Positions 30,757 to 39,433 of a stretch of DNA of 46,576 nt are shown here, in pieces. The DNA comes from CAYRWR01 sp964537555 (GTDB lineage Bacteria > Spirochaetota > Brevinematia > Brevinematales > CAYRWR01). The translations under genes and the position numbers were made by a program. Location of the stretch: contig CAZIAD010000028.1 of the NCBI GenBank assembly GCA_964537555.1, positions 1 through 46,576 on the forward strand, written 5' to 3'. The notes under the pieces were generated by a model, which saw only the letters and a program-made list of their open reading frames with translations, did no database searches and was not told the origin of the DNA. The first letter of the stretch is position 1; each line of letters starts with the position of its first letter.

Positions 30757-31899
30757 TTACTTCCCCTTCTTCATGACTTCCAGAATCCTGGGATTAACGA
30801 TATCTCCATCCCGTGTGATGACACATCCCTGCAGGATCTCATCTTCAGGATTCAAGTCCAGGCTATGTTTCTCTTTATCCCAGTATTCTGTTATAAGATT
30901 ATAAAGATTGGCGGCATACATATCACTGGCATTGACGGGTACGCTATTAGCCATATTTTCCGGAGCCATGATTATTACCCCTTTATGTTCTATAACCTGG
31001 CCCAGCTTCATGATCTCAGTATTCCCACCGGTCTCAGCGGCCAGGTCTACTATCACTGCACCCGGTTTCATTTGCTCAATGATCTGTTTTGTGATCAGTA
31101 CGGGGGATTTTCTTCCAAACAGTTTGGCAGTGGTGATCACGATATCTGCAGCCATGATACGTTTGGCCATGGCTTCCTGTTGTTTCTTTTGCTGAGCAGC
31201 TGTGAGCTCTTTAGCGTAACCGTTTTTATCCTGACCGGTATCTCCCAGGTCGATCTTAAGAAATTTTGCACCCAGGGATAGTACCTGTTCTTCCACTACG
31301 GGCCTGGTATCAAATGCCTCTACCTTAGCACCCAGGCGTTTAGCGGTAGCTATGGCCTGAAGGCCGGCCACCCCTGCTCCAATGATGAAGACCGAAGCCG
31401 GAGAAATGGTACCGGCGGGCGTCATCATCATGGGAAGGATCTTATCACTCTTTTGAGCTGCCGCGATCACTGCAGCATATCCCGCCAGGCTGGCCTGGGA
31501 AGAGAGTGCATCCATCTTTTGGGCTTTGGTGGTACGGGGGATCATCTCCATTGATAGTGCTGTGATACCCTGCTTCGCCATCTTCCTGATAAGAGACTGT
31601 TCATTATAAGGGTCCAGATGGGAAATATACACAGCTGTCTTTTTCATGAGGGGCAGCTCATTCTCAATGGGCTTATGGAGACGCATTATCACATCCGCAT
31701 TAGAAAGCAGTTTTTTCCGGTCTGACACTACTGTGGCACCTGCCTCTTTGTACGCTTTATCATCCACCTGTATGCTCTGACCCAGCCCTTTTTCGATCTC
31801 TACCTTGATGCCTAGCTTAGTGTATTTTACCACTAGCGATGGAGTGACCGAGACCCGTAATTCTCCGGGATGAGTCTCCTTTGGAAAGGATATGATCAT
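30757..31899 (-). CDS. pntA: NAD(P) transhydrogenase subunit alpha part 1
   Basis: A 380-residue soluble NAD(H)-binding dI domain of transhydrogenase, related to alanine dehydrogenase. The nucleotide-binding site VFIIGAGVAGLQAIATAKRLG lies around residues 170-190, RTTKAQKMDALSSQASLAGY (about 122-141) is the conserved mobile-loop region, and the final part has LITKQIIEQMKPGAVIVDLAAETGG. First gene of the operon. SD AGAGG precedes the ATG, and a good promoter lies upstream at 31930-31958. Confidence 0.96.
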   Translation of the reverse strand: MIISFPKETHPGELRVSVTPSLVVKYTKLGIKVEIEKGLGQSIQVDDKAYKEAGATVVSDRKKLLSNADVIMRLHKPIENELPLMKKTAVYISHLDPYNEQSLIRKMAKQGITALSMEMIPRTTKAQKMDALSSQASLAGYAAVIAAAQKSDKILPMMMTPAGTISPASVFIIGAGVAGLQAIATAKRLGAKVEAFDTRPVVEEQVLSLGAKFLKIDLGDTGQDKNGYAKELTAAQQKKQQEAMAKRIMAADIVITTAKLFGRKSPVLITKQIIEQMKPGAVIVDLAAETGGNTEIMKLGQVIEHKGVIIMAPENMANSVPVNASDMYAANLYNLITEYWDKEKHSLDLNPEDEILQGCVITRDGDIVNPRILEVMKKGK

Positions 31900-31929
31900 G
31901 TTTACCTCTTCATATTAGAGTTTCATAAT

Positions 31930-31958
31930 ATTATACAGAATGAGCGCAAGAAAAGCAA
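31930..31958 (-). promoter_or_regulatory. Promoter of the transhydrogenase operon
   Basis: On the - strand TTGCTT (31958-31953), 17 bp, TATAAT (31935-31930), about 30 bp before the alpha-1 start. Confidence 0.75.
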
Positions 31959-32083
31959 TATTACCATTGTAAAAATGTAGGATTTGCCTAAATCTCTATT
32001 AGCGCCGATCAGAAGCAGCTTCATAATTTGATTTTCTTTACAAAGGAATCTATTATGGTGTAAATACAATTCAAGGATAGACT

Positions 32084-33427
32084 ATGAGCTCTTTTATAAA
32101 CATAAATCTGGATGACGACTTTTTAAAGATCCAAAACCTGGGGGCCTGTCACTATGAATCTCCATTGATGTTTTACCCACTGGAAGATATGAATTCCGGT
32201 TTTGTGACTGAAGGAGAGACCGTGCTGCTCTCTGTGGGAGGGAAAGATCTGGAAGAGATCCAAAAATCCGGAAAAAAGTTTCCATTGCTGGAAAAAGCCG
32301 GACCCAGAAAAAAGTTGTTCTTCGAACCCGGCAAGACCAATTCAGCCATAGTCACCTGCGGGGGACTCTGTCCCGGCCTTAATGCGGTAATCCGAGGCCT
32401 GGTCATGATCAATTACTATCGCTATAACAATAAAAAAATCTATGGCATACCATACGGTTACGCCGGTTTTAGAAAAGACTGCACCGAAGGTATCAAAGAG
32501 CTGACTCCAAAATTAGTAGAAAATATTAATAAATCCGGAGGAACCATCCTGGGTTCTTCCCGGGGAGAGCAGGATTCAGCCATGATAGTGGACCGGCTGG
32601 TAGAACTGGATGTTCAGATCCTTTACACGATAGGAGGAGACGGGACCCAAAGGGGAGCCTGGGACATAATCGAGGAGATAAACAAGCGCAGCCTGAATAT
32701 ATCAGTGATCGGCCTGCCTAAGACTATTGATAATGACATTAATTACATCGATAAATCATTCGGTATGGAGACAGCCTATTCTACGGCAGTAGAAGCCCTT
32801 TCTGCCGCGCATACTGAAGCCAGGTCCTACAAAAATGGGATAGGCCTGGTAAAACTGATGGGACGTGAATCCGGATTTGTAGCAGCCAATGCCTCCCTGG
32901 CTTCCAATGAAGTCAACTTCTGCCTGATACCGGAGATGGACTTTGACCTGGAAGGCCCCAATGGATTTCTTCACCATCTGGAAACCCGTTTGGCAAAAAG
33001 TGACCATGCTCTCATAGTAGTGGCAGAGGGGACCGGCCAGCAATTTATGCATAAGGAGACCGGGTTTGATAAATCCGGTAATAAAAAGCTGAATGACATA
33101 GGCATGTACCTCAAACAGATCATTGAAGCTCATTTAAACACCAAACAGATAACCCACACAGTCAAATATATAGATCCCTCTTATATGATCAGATCCGTCC
33201 CCCCCAACCCCAGTGACGCTATCTTCTGTACCCAATTGGCCCAGATGGGCGTACACGCAGGAATGAGCGGGCGTACCGGTCTGGTGGTAGGATATATTAA
33301 TGGACAGTTTACTCATCTGCCTATCCCCCTGGCTATTAAAAACCGTAAAAAGATCAATCTGTATTCCCAGTTATGGACCTCCGTACTGGAAGCGACCGGG
33401 CAGCCTCTCAGTATGAAGAATGATTAA
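32084..33427 (+). CDS. 6-phosphofructokinase (447-residue group)
   Basis: A 447-residue phosphofructokinase of the long type. Motifs: GGLCPGLNAVIRG (93-105), GSSRGEQD (157-164), GGDGTQRGAW (184-193), PKTIDNDI (212-219), ETAYSTAVEAL (around 228-239). The residues that separate donors are Gly in GGDG (ATP type) and Lys in PKTIDND (otherwise PPi type). This G/K pair is known from ATP-dependent trypanosomal and related spirochaetal enzymes, so ATP is the likely donor, but the sequence alone cannot settle it. A terminator is not clear; the response regulator follows 74 bp later on the same strand. Promoter: TTGATT-17-TATTAT upstream near 32030. Confidence 0.92.
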   Translation: MSSFININLDDDFLKIQNLGACHYESPLMFYPLEDMNSGFVTEGETVLLSVGGKDLEEIQKSGKKFPLLEKAGPRKKLFFEPGKTNSAIVTCGGLCPGLNAVIRGLVMINYYRYNNKKIYGIPYGYAGFRKDCTEGIKELTPKLVENINKSGGTILGSSRGEQDSAMIVDRLVELDVQILYTIGGDGTQRGAWDIIEEINKRSLNISVIGLPKTIDNDINYIDKSFGMETAYSTAVEALSAAHTEARSYKNGIGLVKLMGRESGFVAANASLASNEVNFCLIPEMDFDLEGPNGFLHHLETRLAKSDHALIVVAEGTGQQFMHKETGFDKSGNKKLNDIGMYLKQIIEAHLNTKQITHTVKYIDPSYMIRSVPPNPSDAIFCTQLAQMGVHAGMSGRTGLVVGYINGQFTHLPIPLAIKNRKKINLYSQLWTSVLEATGQPLSMKND

Positions 33428-33501
33428 TACTAATAAAAAAGACACTGGAAAATAGTCTGTAACCATGTTAAAATGTTATAAATGAAAGAAAGGAAACCTG
33501 T

Positions 33502-34524
33502 TTGGAAAAGATCCTCTTTGTAGATGACGAACCGGATGTAGAATTACTAATCCGTCAGCATTTCAGAAAATCTATAAAGGAAAAACACTTAGATTTTGTC
33601 TTCGCCTCTAATGGAGTAGAAGCCCTGGATATGCTGGATAAGGAACCTCATATCAATGTAATTCTGTCAGATATAAACATGCCCCGCATGGATGGCCTTA
33701 CTCTGCTTTCCCGCATTAACGAAAGACAGGAACTGCGCCGCACTGTTATTATTTCTGCATATGGCGATATGAAAAATATCCGTACAGCCATGAACCGGGG
33801 TGCTTTTGATTTTCTTGTCAAACCCATAGATCTGGCTGATCTGGAATTCACCCTGAATCGAACCATTCAGGAAGTAAAGGAATTAATAAGTAGTCAGGAA
33901 GAAAAATTAAAACTGATCAAAGAACTGGATAAATCTCAAAAAGAGATCATATTTACACTGGGTGAAGTGATCGAAGTCCGGTCCAAGGAAACCGGAAATC
34001 ATGTCAGAAGAGTAGCTGAATACTCTCATCTTCTGGCAGAACATGCCGGCCTGTCTTCAGAGGAGTCTGAAACTCTGCGCCAGGCATCCCCCCTGCATGA
34101 TATTGGCAAAGTAGCTATTGCAGATGCCATTCTCAACAAACCTGGAAAGCTTACAGAGTCTGAGTATGATATCATGAAAAAGCATACCAGTATCGGACAT
34201 CAGATATTGAAAAAATCCCCCCGTCATCTGCTGCAGATGGGAGGAATCATTAGTCATGAACATCATGAAAAATGGAATGGTTCCGGTTATCCTCAGGGGC
34301 TAAGCGGGGAAGAGATACACATTTATGGGCGAATAACTGCTGTAGCCGATGTATTTGATGCTCTGGGCAGCGAGCGTGTCTATAAAAAAGCCTGGGATCT
34401 GGATCGGATCATGGACCTTTTTAAAAAGGAAAAAGGAGAGCATTTTGATCCCGGCCTGGTCGAACTATTATTCACCCACCTTGACCAGATCCTCAAAATC
34501 AGAGATAAATATCAGGATTCCTGA
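33502..34524 (+). CDS. Response regulator with HD-GYP domain
   Basis: A 340-residue two-domain protein. Residues 1-125 form a receiver: FVDDEPDVE with acidic Asp8/Asp9, phospho-acceptor Asp57 in ILSDINMP, and Lys107 in LVKPID. Residues about 150-335 form an HD-GYP domain: HD at 199-200 in PLHDIGK, a HEHHEKWNGSGYP block with GYP at 262-264, and DVFDAL around 287. HD-GYP proteins hydrolyse cyclic di-GMP to GMP, so phosphorylation here would lower c-di-GMP and affect motility or adhesion. The start is a TTG at 33502, with AGGAAA upstream; no ATG fits. The partner kinase is not in the window, but a 7TM-PAS-SpoIIE protein is next. Confidence 0.9.
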   Translation: MEKILFVDDEPDVELLIRQHFRKSIKEKHLDFVFASNGVEALDMLDKEPHINVILSDINMPRMDGLTLLSRINERQELRRTVIISAYGDMKNIRTAMNRGAFDFLVKPIDLADLEFTLNRTIQEVKELISSQEEKLKLIKELDKSQKEIIFTLGEVIEVRSKETGNHVRRVAEYSHLLAEHAGLSSEESETLRQASPLHDIGKVAIADAILNKPGKLTESEYDIMKKHTSIGHQILKKSPRHLLQMGGIISHEHHEKWNGSGYPQGLSGEEIHIYGRITAVADVFDALGSERVYKKAWDLDRIMDLFKKEKGEHFDPGLVELLFTHLDQILKIRDKYQDS

Positions 34525-34547
34525 TCCTGACATACTCTTTTCTTCTA

Positions 34548-34575
34548 TTGACTTTTAAGTAATACAGGATAAAAT
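34548..34575 (+). promoter_or_regulatory. Promoter of the 7TM-PAS-SpoIIE gene
   Basis: TTGACT (34548-34553), 16 bp, TAAAAT (34570-34575), 30 bp before the ATG. Confidence 0.6.
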
Positions 34576-34604
34576 ATAGCTGAATAAACAGAGCAGGAAT
34601 TTTT

Positions 34605-36518
34605 ATGATCCTGATGTCTTTAATCTCCTTTTTAAGCGGGATACTATATATCCTGGTGGGCATTTACAGTTACAGAAAAGCTCCCCGAAAATCTCTAACA
34701 CATGTCTTTCTTATCAGCTGTCTTCTCATCTTCTGGTGGGCACTATCTTATACTTTTTTGTATACAGATTTTGACACAAAAAATGCCGCATGGACCTGGT
34801 ACAAACTGAGTCTGGCTGGTAAGATGCTTTTACCTGCACTATTACTGCATTTTTATAGCCTCCTCACTCGTAGTAAATTCCTGGAGAAGCGATGGCTAAG
34901 CGTTCTCCTCTACCTGCCCGCCTTATTTTTCATGGTATACGGATTTCTCCACAATCTCATCATCACAGATTTTATTCATCAGGATAAGATGTGGTGGGGA
35001 CAGTTGGATCCCAGAGATATCGGATTCTGGATGTACCTTATCTATGCATTCACTTACCAGTTGATTTCACTCTTTGCCATTAGAAGATGGGGAAAAAAGA
35101 TCCATTCCCATAAGCAGGTCAAACAGTCCCGCATTCTTATTTTAAGTATAATCCTGACCATGATTATCTGGATTACTCTGGAATATATTCTTCCTCTTTT
35201 AACTATTATTCCCTATCTGGGACTGGGCCATATCATCTGGGGCCTGGAGATCTTAGGAGTCTGGATAGCGATCCATTATTTCCATCTGCTTAAGACCCCG
35301 GCATTTGTGAATGGAGATTTTATTGCCAGCAGGATGTCCGATATGATGATGGTGCTGGATGAAAAAGGACGCATCATACTCACAAACAACAAGATCCATG
35401 AAATACTGGGATTCAGTGAGGATTCTTTATATCAGGAAAAACTGTCACTGGTCATATCAGACAAGTCTATTATACCCCACATCATGGAAAAACTGATGGG
35501 TAATAATCCCAACCCTGAATTTGAATGCTCCTTTCTGTCCCGGGATGGTATCGAAATACCCGTTAAAGTATCATCATCCCGCCATATGGACGCATTCGGA
35601 GATCTGGTAGGCTTTACTTTTATTGCCAAAGATCTGCGTTTTCAAAAAGATATGGAAAATGAGATCGAAGAACGGAAGCGATGGGAAGTTGAAGTCCGTT
35701 ATGCCCATCACGAATTGAAACTAAAGCACAAAGAACTGGAAATAGAACAAAATAAATTGAAGATGAAGAACGAGATGATCGACATTGAACTGGGTATGGC
35801 CCGTAAGATCCAGACCGAACTTATCCCCTCGGAAAGCCCCATACCTAATCTGGCTTTTTTCTACAAACCCATGGAAAAAGTAGGTGGAGATTTTTACGAC
35901 TTTATTCAGTTTGAAAAAAATGATAAAGTGGGGATCTTTCTCAGTGATGTCTCGGGGCATGGTGTACCAGCTGCCTTTATCACTTCTATGATCAAAAGCC
36001 ACAATCTGCAATATGGCAAAAAATTTGATACCCCTTCTGATTTCTTGCACAATCTTAATGATTTTCTTTTGAATAAGACAGGTGAAAATTTTATCACTGC
36101 GTTTTATGCCATCTTTGACAGAAAAACCGGGGATCTGTATTATTCAAATGCAGGACATAATTCTCCCTTTCTGATCAAGAGAAACTCTATAAAGATACTG
36201 CCTATTGAAGGCCGAGGAATCCCCCTGGGCATACTATCCCGGCAGGAACTGGCCCATATGAGTAAACCCTATACCAGCCATCATATCCATCTGGCTCATA
36301 AGAATAAGGTCTTCCTCTATACAGATGGCCTGTCTGAGACCACAAATATATATGATAATGAAAGACTATTCGAAGCAAAAGAAATGATGGAGACCATGCA
36401 GGAAATCAGAGACCTCAGCCCCCACTCTTTCGTACAGAAGATGTTCTCCCAGCTCAGTGAATTCAGGCAAAGTAAGACCTTTGAAGATGATATCTGTATG
36501 ATCTGCCTGGAAGCTTAA
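34605..36518 (+). CDS. 7TM-PAS-SpoIIE phosphatase (RsbU-like)
   Basis: A 637-residue sensor phosphatase. Residues 1-230 contain about seven membrane spans and match the N-terminal 7TM region of histidine kinases. A PAS domain (about 240-345, SRMSDMMMVLDEKGRIILTN) follows, then a coiled coil (350-400, with RYAHHELKLKHKELEIEQNK). The PP2C/SpoIIE domain from about 400 has MARKIQTELIP, metal-binding KVGGDFYD (426-432, Asp429), SDVSGHGVPAA (447-457) and a late FEDDICMICL. Such proteins dephosphorylate anti-sigma-factor antagonists. No antagonist or switch kinase lies in the window, so the target is unknown. Start behind SD CAGGAA. Overlaps the convergent dinB by 4 bp. Confidence 0.9.
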   Translation: MILMSLISFLSGILYILVGIYSYRKAPRKSLTHVFLISCLLIFWWALSYTFLYTDFDTKNAAWTWYKLSLAGKMLLPALLLHFYSLLTRSKFLEKRWLSVLLYLPALFFMVYGFLHNLIITDFIHQDKMWWGQLDPRDIGFWMYLIYAFTYQLISLFAIRRWGKKIHSHKQVKQSRILILSIILTMIIWITLEYILPLLTIIPYLGLGHIIWGLEILGVWIAIHYFHLLKTPAFVNGDFIASRMSDMMMVLDEKGRIILTNNKIHEILGFSEDSLYQEKLSLVISDKSIIPHIMEKLMGNNPNPEFECSFLSRDGIEIPVKVSSSRHMDAFGDLVGFTFIAKDLRFQKDMENEIEERKRWEVEVRYAHHELKLKHKELEIEQNKLKMKNEMIDIELGMARKIQTELIPSESPIPNLAFFYKPMEKVGGDFYDFIQFEKNDKVGIFLSDVSGHGVPAAFITSMIKSHNLQYGKKFDTPSDFLHNLNDFLLNKTGENFITAFYAIFDRKTGDLYYSNAGHNSPFLIKRNSIKILPIEGRGIPLGILSRQELAHMSKPYTSHHIHLAHKNKVFLYTDGLSETTNIYDNERLFEAKEMMETMQEIRDLSPHSFVQKMFSQLSEFRQSKTFEDDICMICLEA

Positions 36519-37606
36519 TCCCTGGGGAAAGGCAGCCAGAGTTGTTCATCCGTTTCTTCAAATATATCTTTTTCGTGCAGCAGATTCTGAAACCCCACTC
36601 CCAGTAATCTGATTTTTCTCTTCCCGAATTCGGTCATTTTTAATAAAGAGCGCGCCATAAAAGCCAGCTCAGAACTATCCCGTGTAGGTATATCCAGAGT
36701 CTGACTGCGGCTGATCCTCTGAAAATCGGCATAGCGGATCTTTAATACCATAGTCCGGCCCAGAAAACCTTTTTTTTCCATCTGCTGCTCCACTTCATGG
36801 GCCAGGCCCTCGATTATCTCTTCTATCTCATCCCAGTCATCTTTATCATCTTCAAATGTACGTTCCACACTTAATGATTTTCTTTCCCGGTTAAGATTAA
36901 TGGGCCGGTCATCTATCCCTCTGACTATGTCGTAAAAATAATTTCCCATTTTTCCAAAGTGACTGCTCAGCTCTTCCCGGCTATGCCGCCTGAGATCCCT
37001 TCCGTAGTGTATTCCCAGTTCCATCATCCGCCCCGCGGTAACTTTACCTATCCCAAAAAATTTGGATACGGGCAATGCATCCAGAAATTCCTGGGCCTGT
37101 TCAGGGAGGATCACAGTCAACCCGTTGGGCTTGTGATAATCAGAGGCTATTTTGGCAATAAATTTGCAGTAGCTGACCCCTGCAGATGCTGTCAGCCTGG
37201 TGGACTCATAGATCCTCTGCCTGATCTCCTGGGCTATCCAGGTAGCCGAGGGGTTGTTTTTTTTATTCTCGGTTACATCGAGATAGGCTTCATCCAGAGA
37301 CAGGGGCTCTACCAGGTCTGTATAATCTCTGAAAATTGCCTGGATCTGGGACGAGACTTCTTTATATACGGAAAACCGGGGATAAGCAAAAATAGCATGA
37401 GGGCACAGCCGGAAAGCCTGAGAGGAGGGCATAGCGGAGTGAATACCATATTTTCTGGCTTCATAGGAGGCTGTTGACACTACAGATCGGCTATCCGGAG
37501 GGCCGCTCACTACCAGGGGTTTACCCCTCCATTCCGGATGGTCTCTCTGCTCTATTGCCGCAAAAAATGCGTCCATATCTACGTGGATTATCTTTCTGTT
37601 TTCCAT
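36515..37606 (-). CDS. dinB: DNA polymerase IV
   Basis: A 363-residue Y-family translesion polymerase. The palm acidic residues lie in HVDMDAFFAAIEQ (Asp10 and Asp12) and SLDEAYLDVTE (103-113, with Asp105-Glu106). The fingers motif SYEARKYGIHSAMP (47-60) and a thumb HhH near FFGIGKVTAGRMMELGI follow. The last residues QLWLPF (about 354-359) form a beta-clamp-binding motif. It bypasses damaged bases at the cost of accuracy. Start ATG lacks a strong SD. No LexA-type site is evident upstream. Convergent with the SpoIIE-type gene, 4-bp overlap. Confidence 0.97.
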   Translation of the reverse strand: MENRKIIHVDMDAFFAAIEQRDHPEWRGKPLVVSGPPDSRSVVSTASYEARKYGIHSAMPSSQAFRLCPHAIFAYPRFSVYKEVSSQIQAIFRDYTDLVEPLSLDEAYLDVTENKKNNPSATWIAQEIRQRIYESTRLTASAGVSYCKFIAKIASDYHKPNGLTVILPEQAQEFLDALPVSKFFGIGKVTAGRMMELGIHYGRDLRRHSREELSSHFGKMGNYFYDIVRGIDDRPINLNRERKSLSVERTFEDDKDDWDEIEEIIEGLAHEVEQQMEKKGFLGRTMVLKIRYADFQRISRSQTLDIPTRDSSELAFMARSLLKMTEFGKRKIRLLGVGFQNLLHEKDIFEETDEQLWLPFPRD

Positions 37607-37686
37607 TTTATTATCACTATTGTAATGTGTAGCTATGAATCTTGCAAAAATGCCTCTTCCTCCTTAAAATCATTTCAGGAGGATCC

Positions 37687-39027
37687 ATGCCCGGACTATC
37701 AGACGATTTCGTCATTATACTATTATCTATGATCTCCTTCCTGCTGGTCTCAGTATTGGCATGGATACTGTGGAAGATCATTCTTTCCAGAAATATTGAA
37801 CACAGACTGCAAAAACACCTGGAACATAAAGAATATGAGAAGGTGATCGAATGGGCAAAGGGCGCATTGGAAAAAAAACCTTCTTTTTTTGTCCCTTACT
37901 ATCTGGCCCGTGCCCTGGATGAGACTGAGAAATGGGGAGAAGCCCTGAAATACTATCAACAGGCCTCTTCCATGATCAACCATAACAACAATATGTACCA
38001 GTCCATTCTGCTTCAAATGGGCCGGCTTCAGTTAAAGTTAAACAATAAAGATCAGGCTCTCTCCTATTTTTTATTGATCAACCAGGTGGATGAAAATTAC
38101 TTCGAAAGCCAGTACGAAGTAGCCCTGATCTTTTATGCTAAAAAGCAGTTTTCCAAATGCCACGATGTACTCAAATCCATTCTGGATCTGAAACCGGGCC
38201 TCATCAATGCCCGATTTCTATACGGAAAGATCCTCTATGAAATGGCACAGTATTCCTTCTCCCTTAAACAATTTGAGCTGCTCGAAAAACATGACTCTCA
38301 AAACCCCCTGGTCTACTATTACAAAGCCCTCAATCTGGATAATTCCAAGATGTATAGTTCTGCAGTCAAAGCCCTGAGACAATATCTGGAATTTGAAGAT
38401 TTGCCAAAACAGGAAAAAGAAAAAGCCCAGATCCGCCTGATCCAGCTATATATCAAGTTAAAGGATATTGAAGGAGGCTTAGAGGCTATTACTGATATAT
38501 TAGATCAGATTAATACCGGCCCCAACCAGGCAGAGATACATTACCTTCATGCTCACCTCCTGTGGAATCGGGGCCAGGAGTATGATGCCCTCAAAGAATA
38601 TGAAAAGGTATTTCTCATCGATCCCCGCTACAAAGATATACAGAATATTTACGATAAGTATAAGAAGCTTTTCTCCCGGGAAAGCCTCAAAAAATATTTT
38701 ACCATCAATGAACATTTATTTGAAAGAAGCTGTCATACAATATTAGGATTAAATGACCAGGACCTGCTCTACCGCTCTCTCCATTACTATATGTTCGGCA
38801 GGGGGAAAAACTATAGTATTTTCTTCCGTCACATAGAACCGCTTAGTTTTACTACACTGACTGCTCTGGAAGTACTGGCTGCCAGTTTTCAGGCCGACCT
38901 GCAGTATATTGAGATCTATGCTCTGGGCGGCACTTCTTCTGATGCCCGGGGACATGCTCTTCTTAAAAGGGCTGTCATCATTGAAAAAGAGGAATTTCTG
39001 AAAGCAGCCCACAGATTGCTGGACTGA
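37687..39027 (+). CDS. Membrane-anchored TPR protein
   Basis: A 446-residue protein with one N-terminal membrane span (about 8-30, VIILLSMISFLLVSVLAWIL), followed by tetratricopeptide repeats through most of the remainder (for example WGEALKYYQQA, AQYSFSLKQFELLEKHD, QEYDALKEYEKVFLIDP). The C-terminal 100 residues form another, non-TPR region with a globular pattern (EVLAASFQADLQYIEIYALGG). I choose the ATG at 37687 because AGGAGG stands 4 bp before it; a longer frame begins 15 codons upstream without SD. TPRs bind other proteins; the partner is unknown. The terminal region resembles the restriction-type Mrr fold only faintly, so I do not claim it. Confidence 0.85.
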   Translation: MPGLSDDFVIILLSMISFLLVSVLAWILWKIILSRNIEHRLQKHLEHKEYEKVIEWAKGALEKKPSFFVPYYLARALDETEKWGEALKYYQQASSMINHNNNMYQSILLQMGRLQLKLNNKDQALSYFLLINQVDENYFESQYEVALIFYAKKQFSKCHDVLKSILDLKPGLINARFLYGKILYEMAQYSFSLKQFELLEKHDSQNPLVYYYKALNLDNSKMYSSAVKALRQYLEFEDLPKQEKEKAQIRLIQLYIKLKDIEGGLEAITDILDQINTGPNQAEIHYLHAHLLWNRGQEYDALKEYEKVFLIDPRYKDIQNIYDKYKKLFSRESLKKYFTINEHLFERSCHTILGLNDQDLLYRSLHYYMFGRGKNYSIFFRHIEPLSFTTLTALEVLAASFQADLQYIEIYALGGTSSDARGHALLKRAVIIEKEEFLKAAHRLLD

Positions 39028-39044
39028 GCCGGATAATCCATAAT

Positions 39045-39072
39045 TTGACTTTTTAATACTATATATTATACT
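39045..39072 (+). promoter_or_regulatory. Promoter of the small lipoprotein gene
   Basis: TTGACT (39045-39050), 16 bp, TATACT (39067-39072), 26 bp before the ATG. Confidence 0.65.
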
Positions 39073-39098
39073 ATTTAATAACATAAAGGGAGGATTCT

Positions 39099-39365
39099 AT
39101 GAAAAAAGTATTGTCACTGATCATTGCAGCCATAGTAGTATTGGGTGTAGTCAGCTGTGGTGGTGGAAACAAATCCAAAGCTCCTGCTGTAGATACTAAT
39201 GCGACTCAGGTAATGGATGCAGTTTCTAACGAAATGGAAGAAGTCATCACCAATGTGACTACTGAAGAAGACAAGATGGAAGCAAAAGCTGCTGACTCTA
39301 AGACCAAGACAGCTGTTAAAAAGCTCGAAGAAAAAGATTCAGGTGCTTTACAGGGATTAGATTAA
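39099..39365 (+). CDS. Small lipoprotein
   Basis: An 88-residue lipoprotein: signal peptide with lipobox VVSC (Cys20) followed by GGGNKSK, then a short Ala/Asp/Glu/Lys-rich mature part with heptad-like periodicity (NEMEEVITNVTTEEDKMEAK). No fold recognised; probably a short helix or disordered peptide tethered to the outer or inner membrane. Strong SD (GGGAGG), own promoter and a perfect terminator mark it as an independent, likely well-expressed gene. Abundant small lipoproteins of this kind are common in spirochaetes. Confidence 0.85.
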   Translation: MKKVLSLIIAAIVVLGVVSCGGGNKSKAPAVDTNATQVMDAVSNEMEEVITNVTTEEDKMEAKAADSKTKTAVKKLEEKDSGALQGLD

Positions 39366-39384
39366 TTTATATTTTCCAGAATCT

Positions 39385-39411
39385 CCCCCGGTAACTCCGG
39401 GGGTTTTTTTT
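39385..39411 (+). terminator. Terminator of the small lipoprotein gene
   Basis: CCCCCGG (39385-39391), loop TAACT, CCGGGGG (39397-39403), then eight T. The murG gene begins 23 bp later and may rely on read-through. Confidence 0.9.
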
Positions 39412-39433
39412 ATATCATTGAAAAGGATCATTT

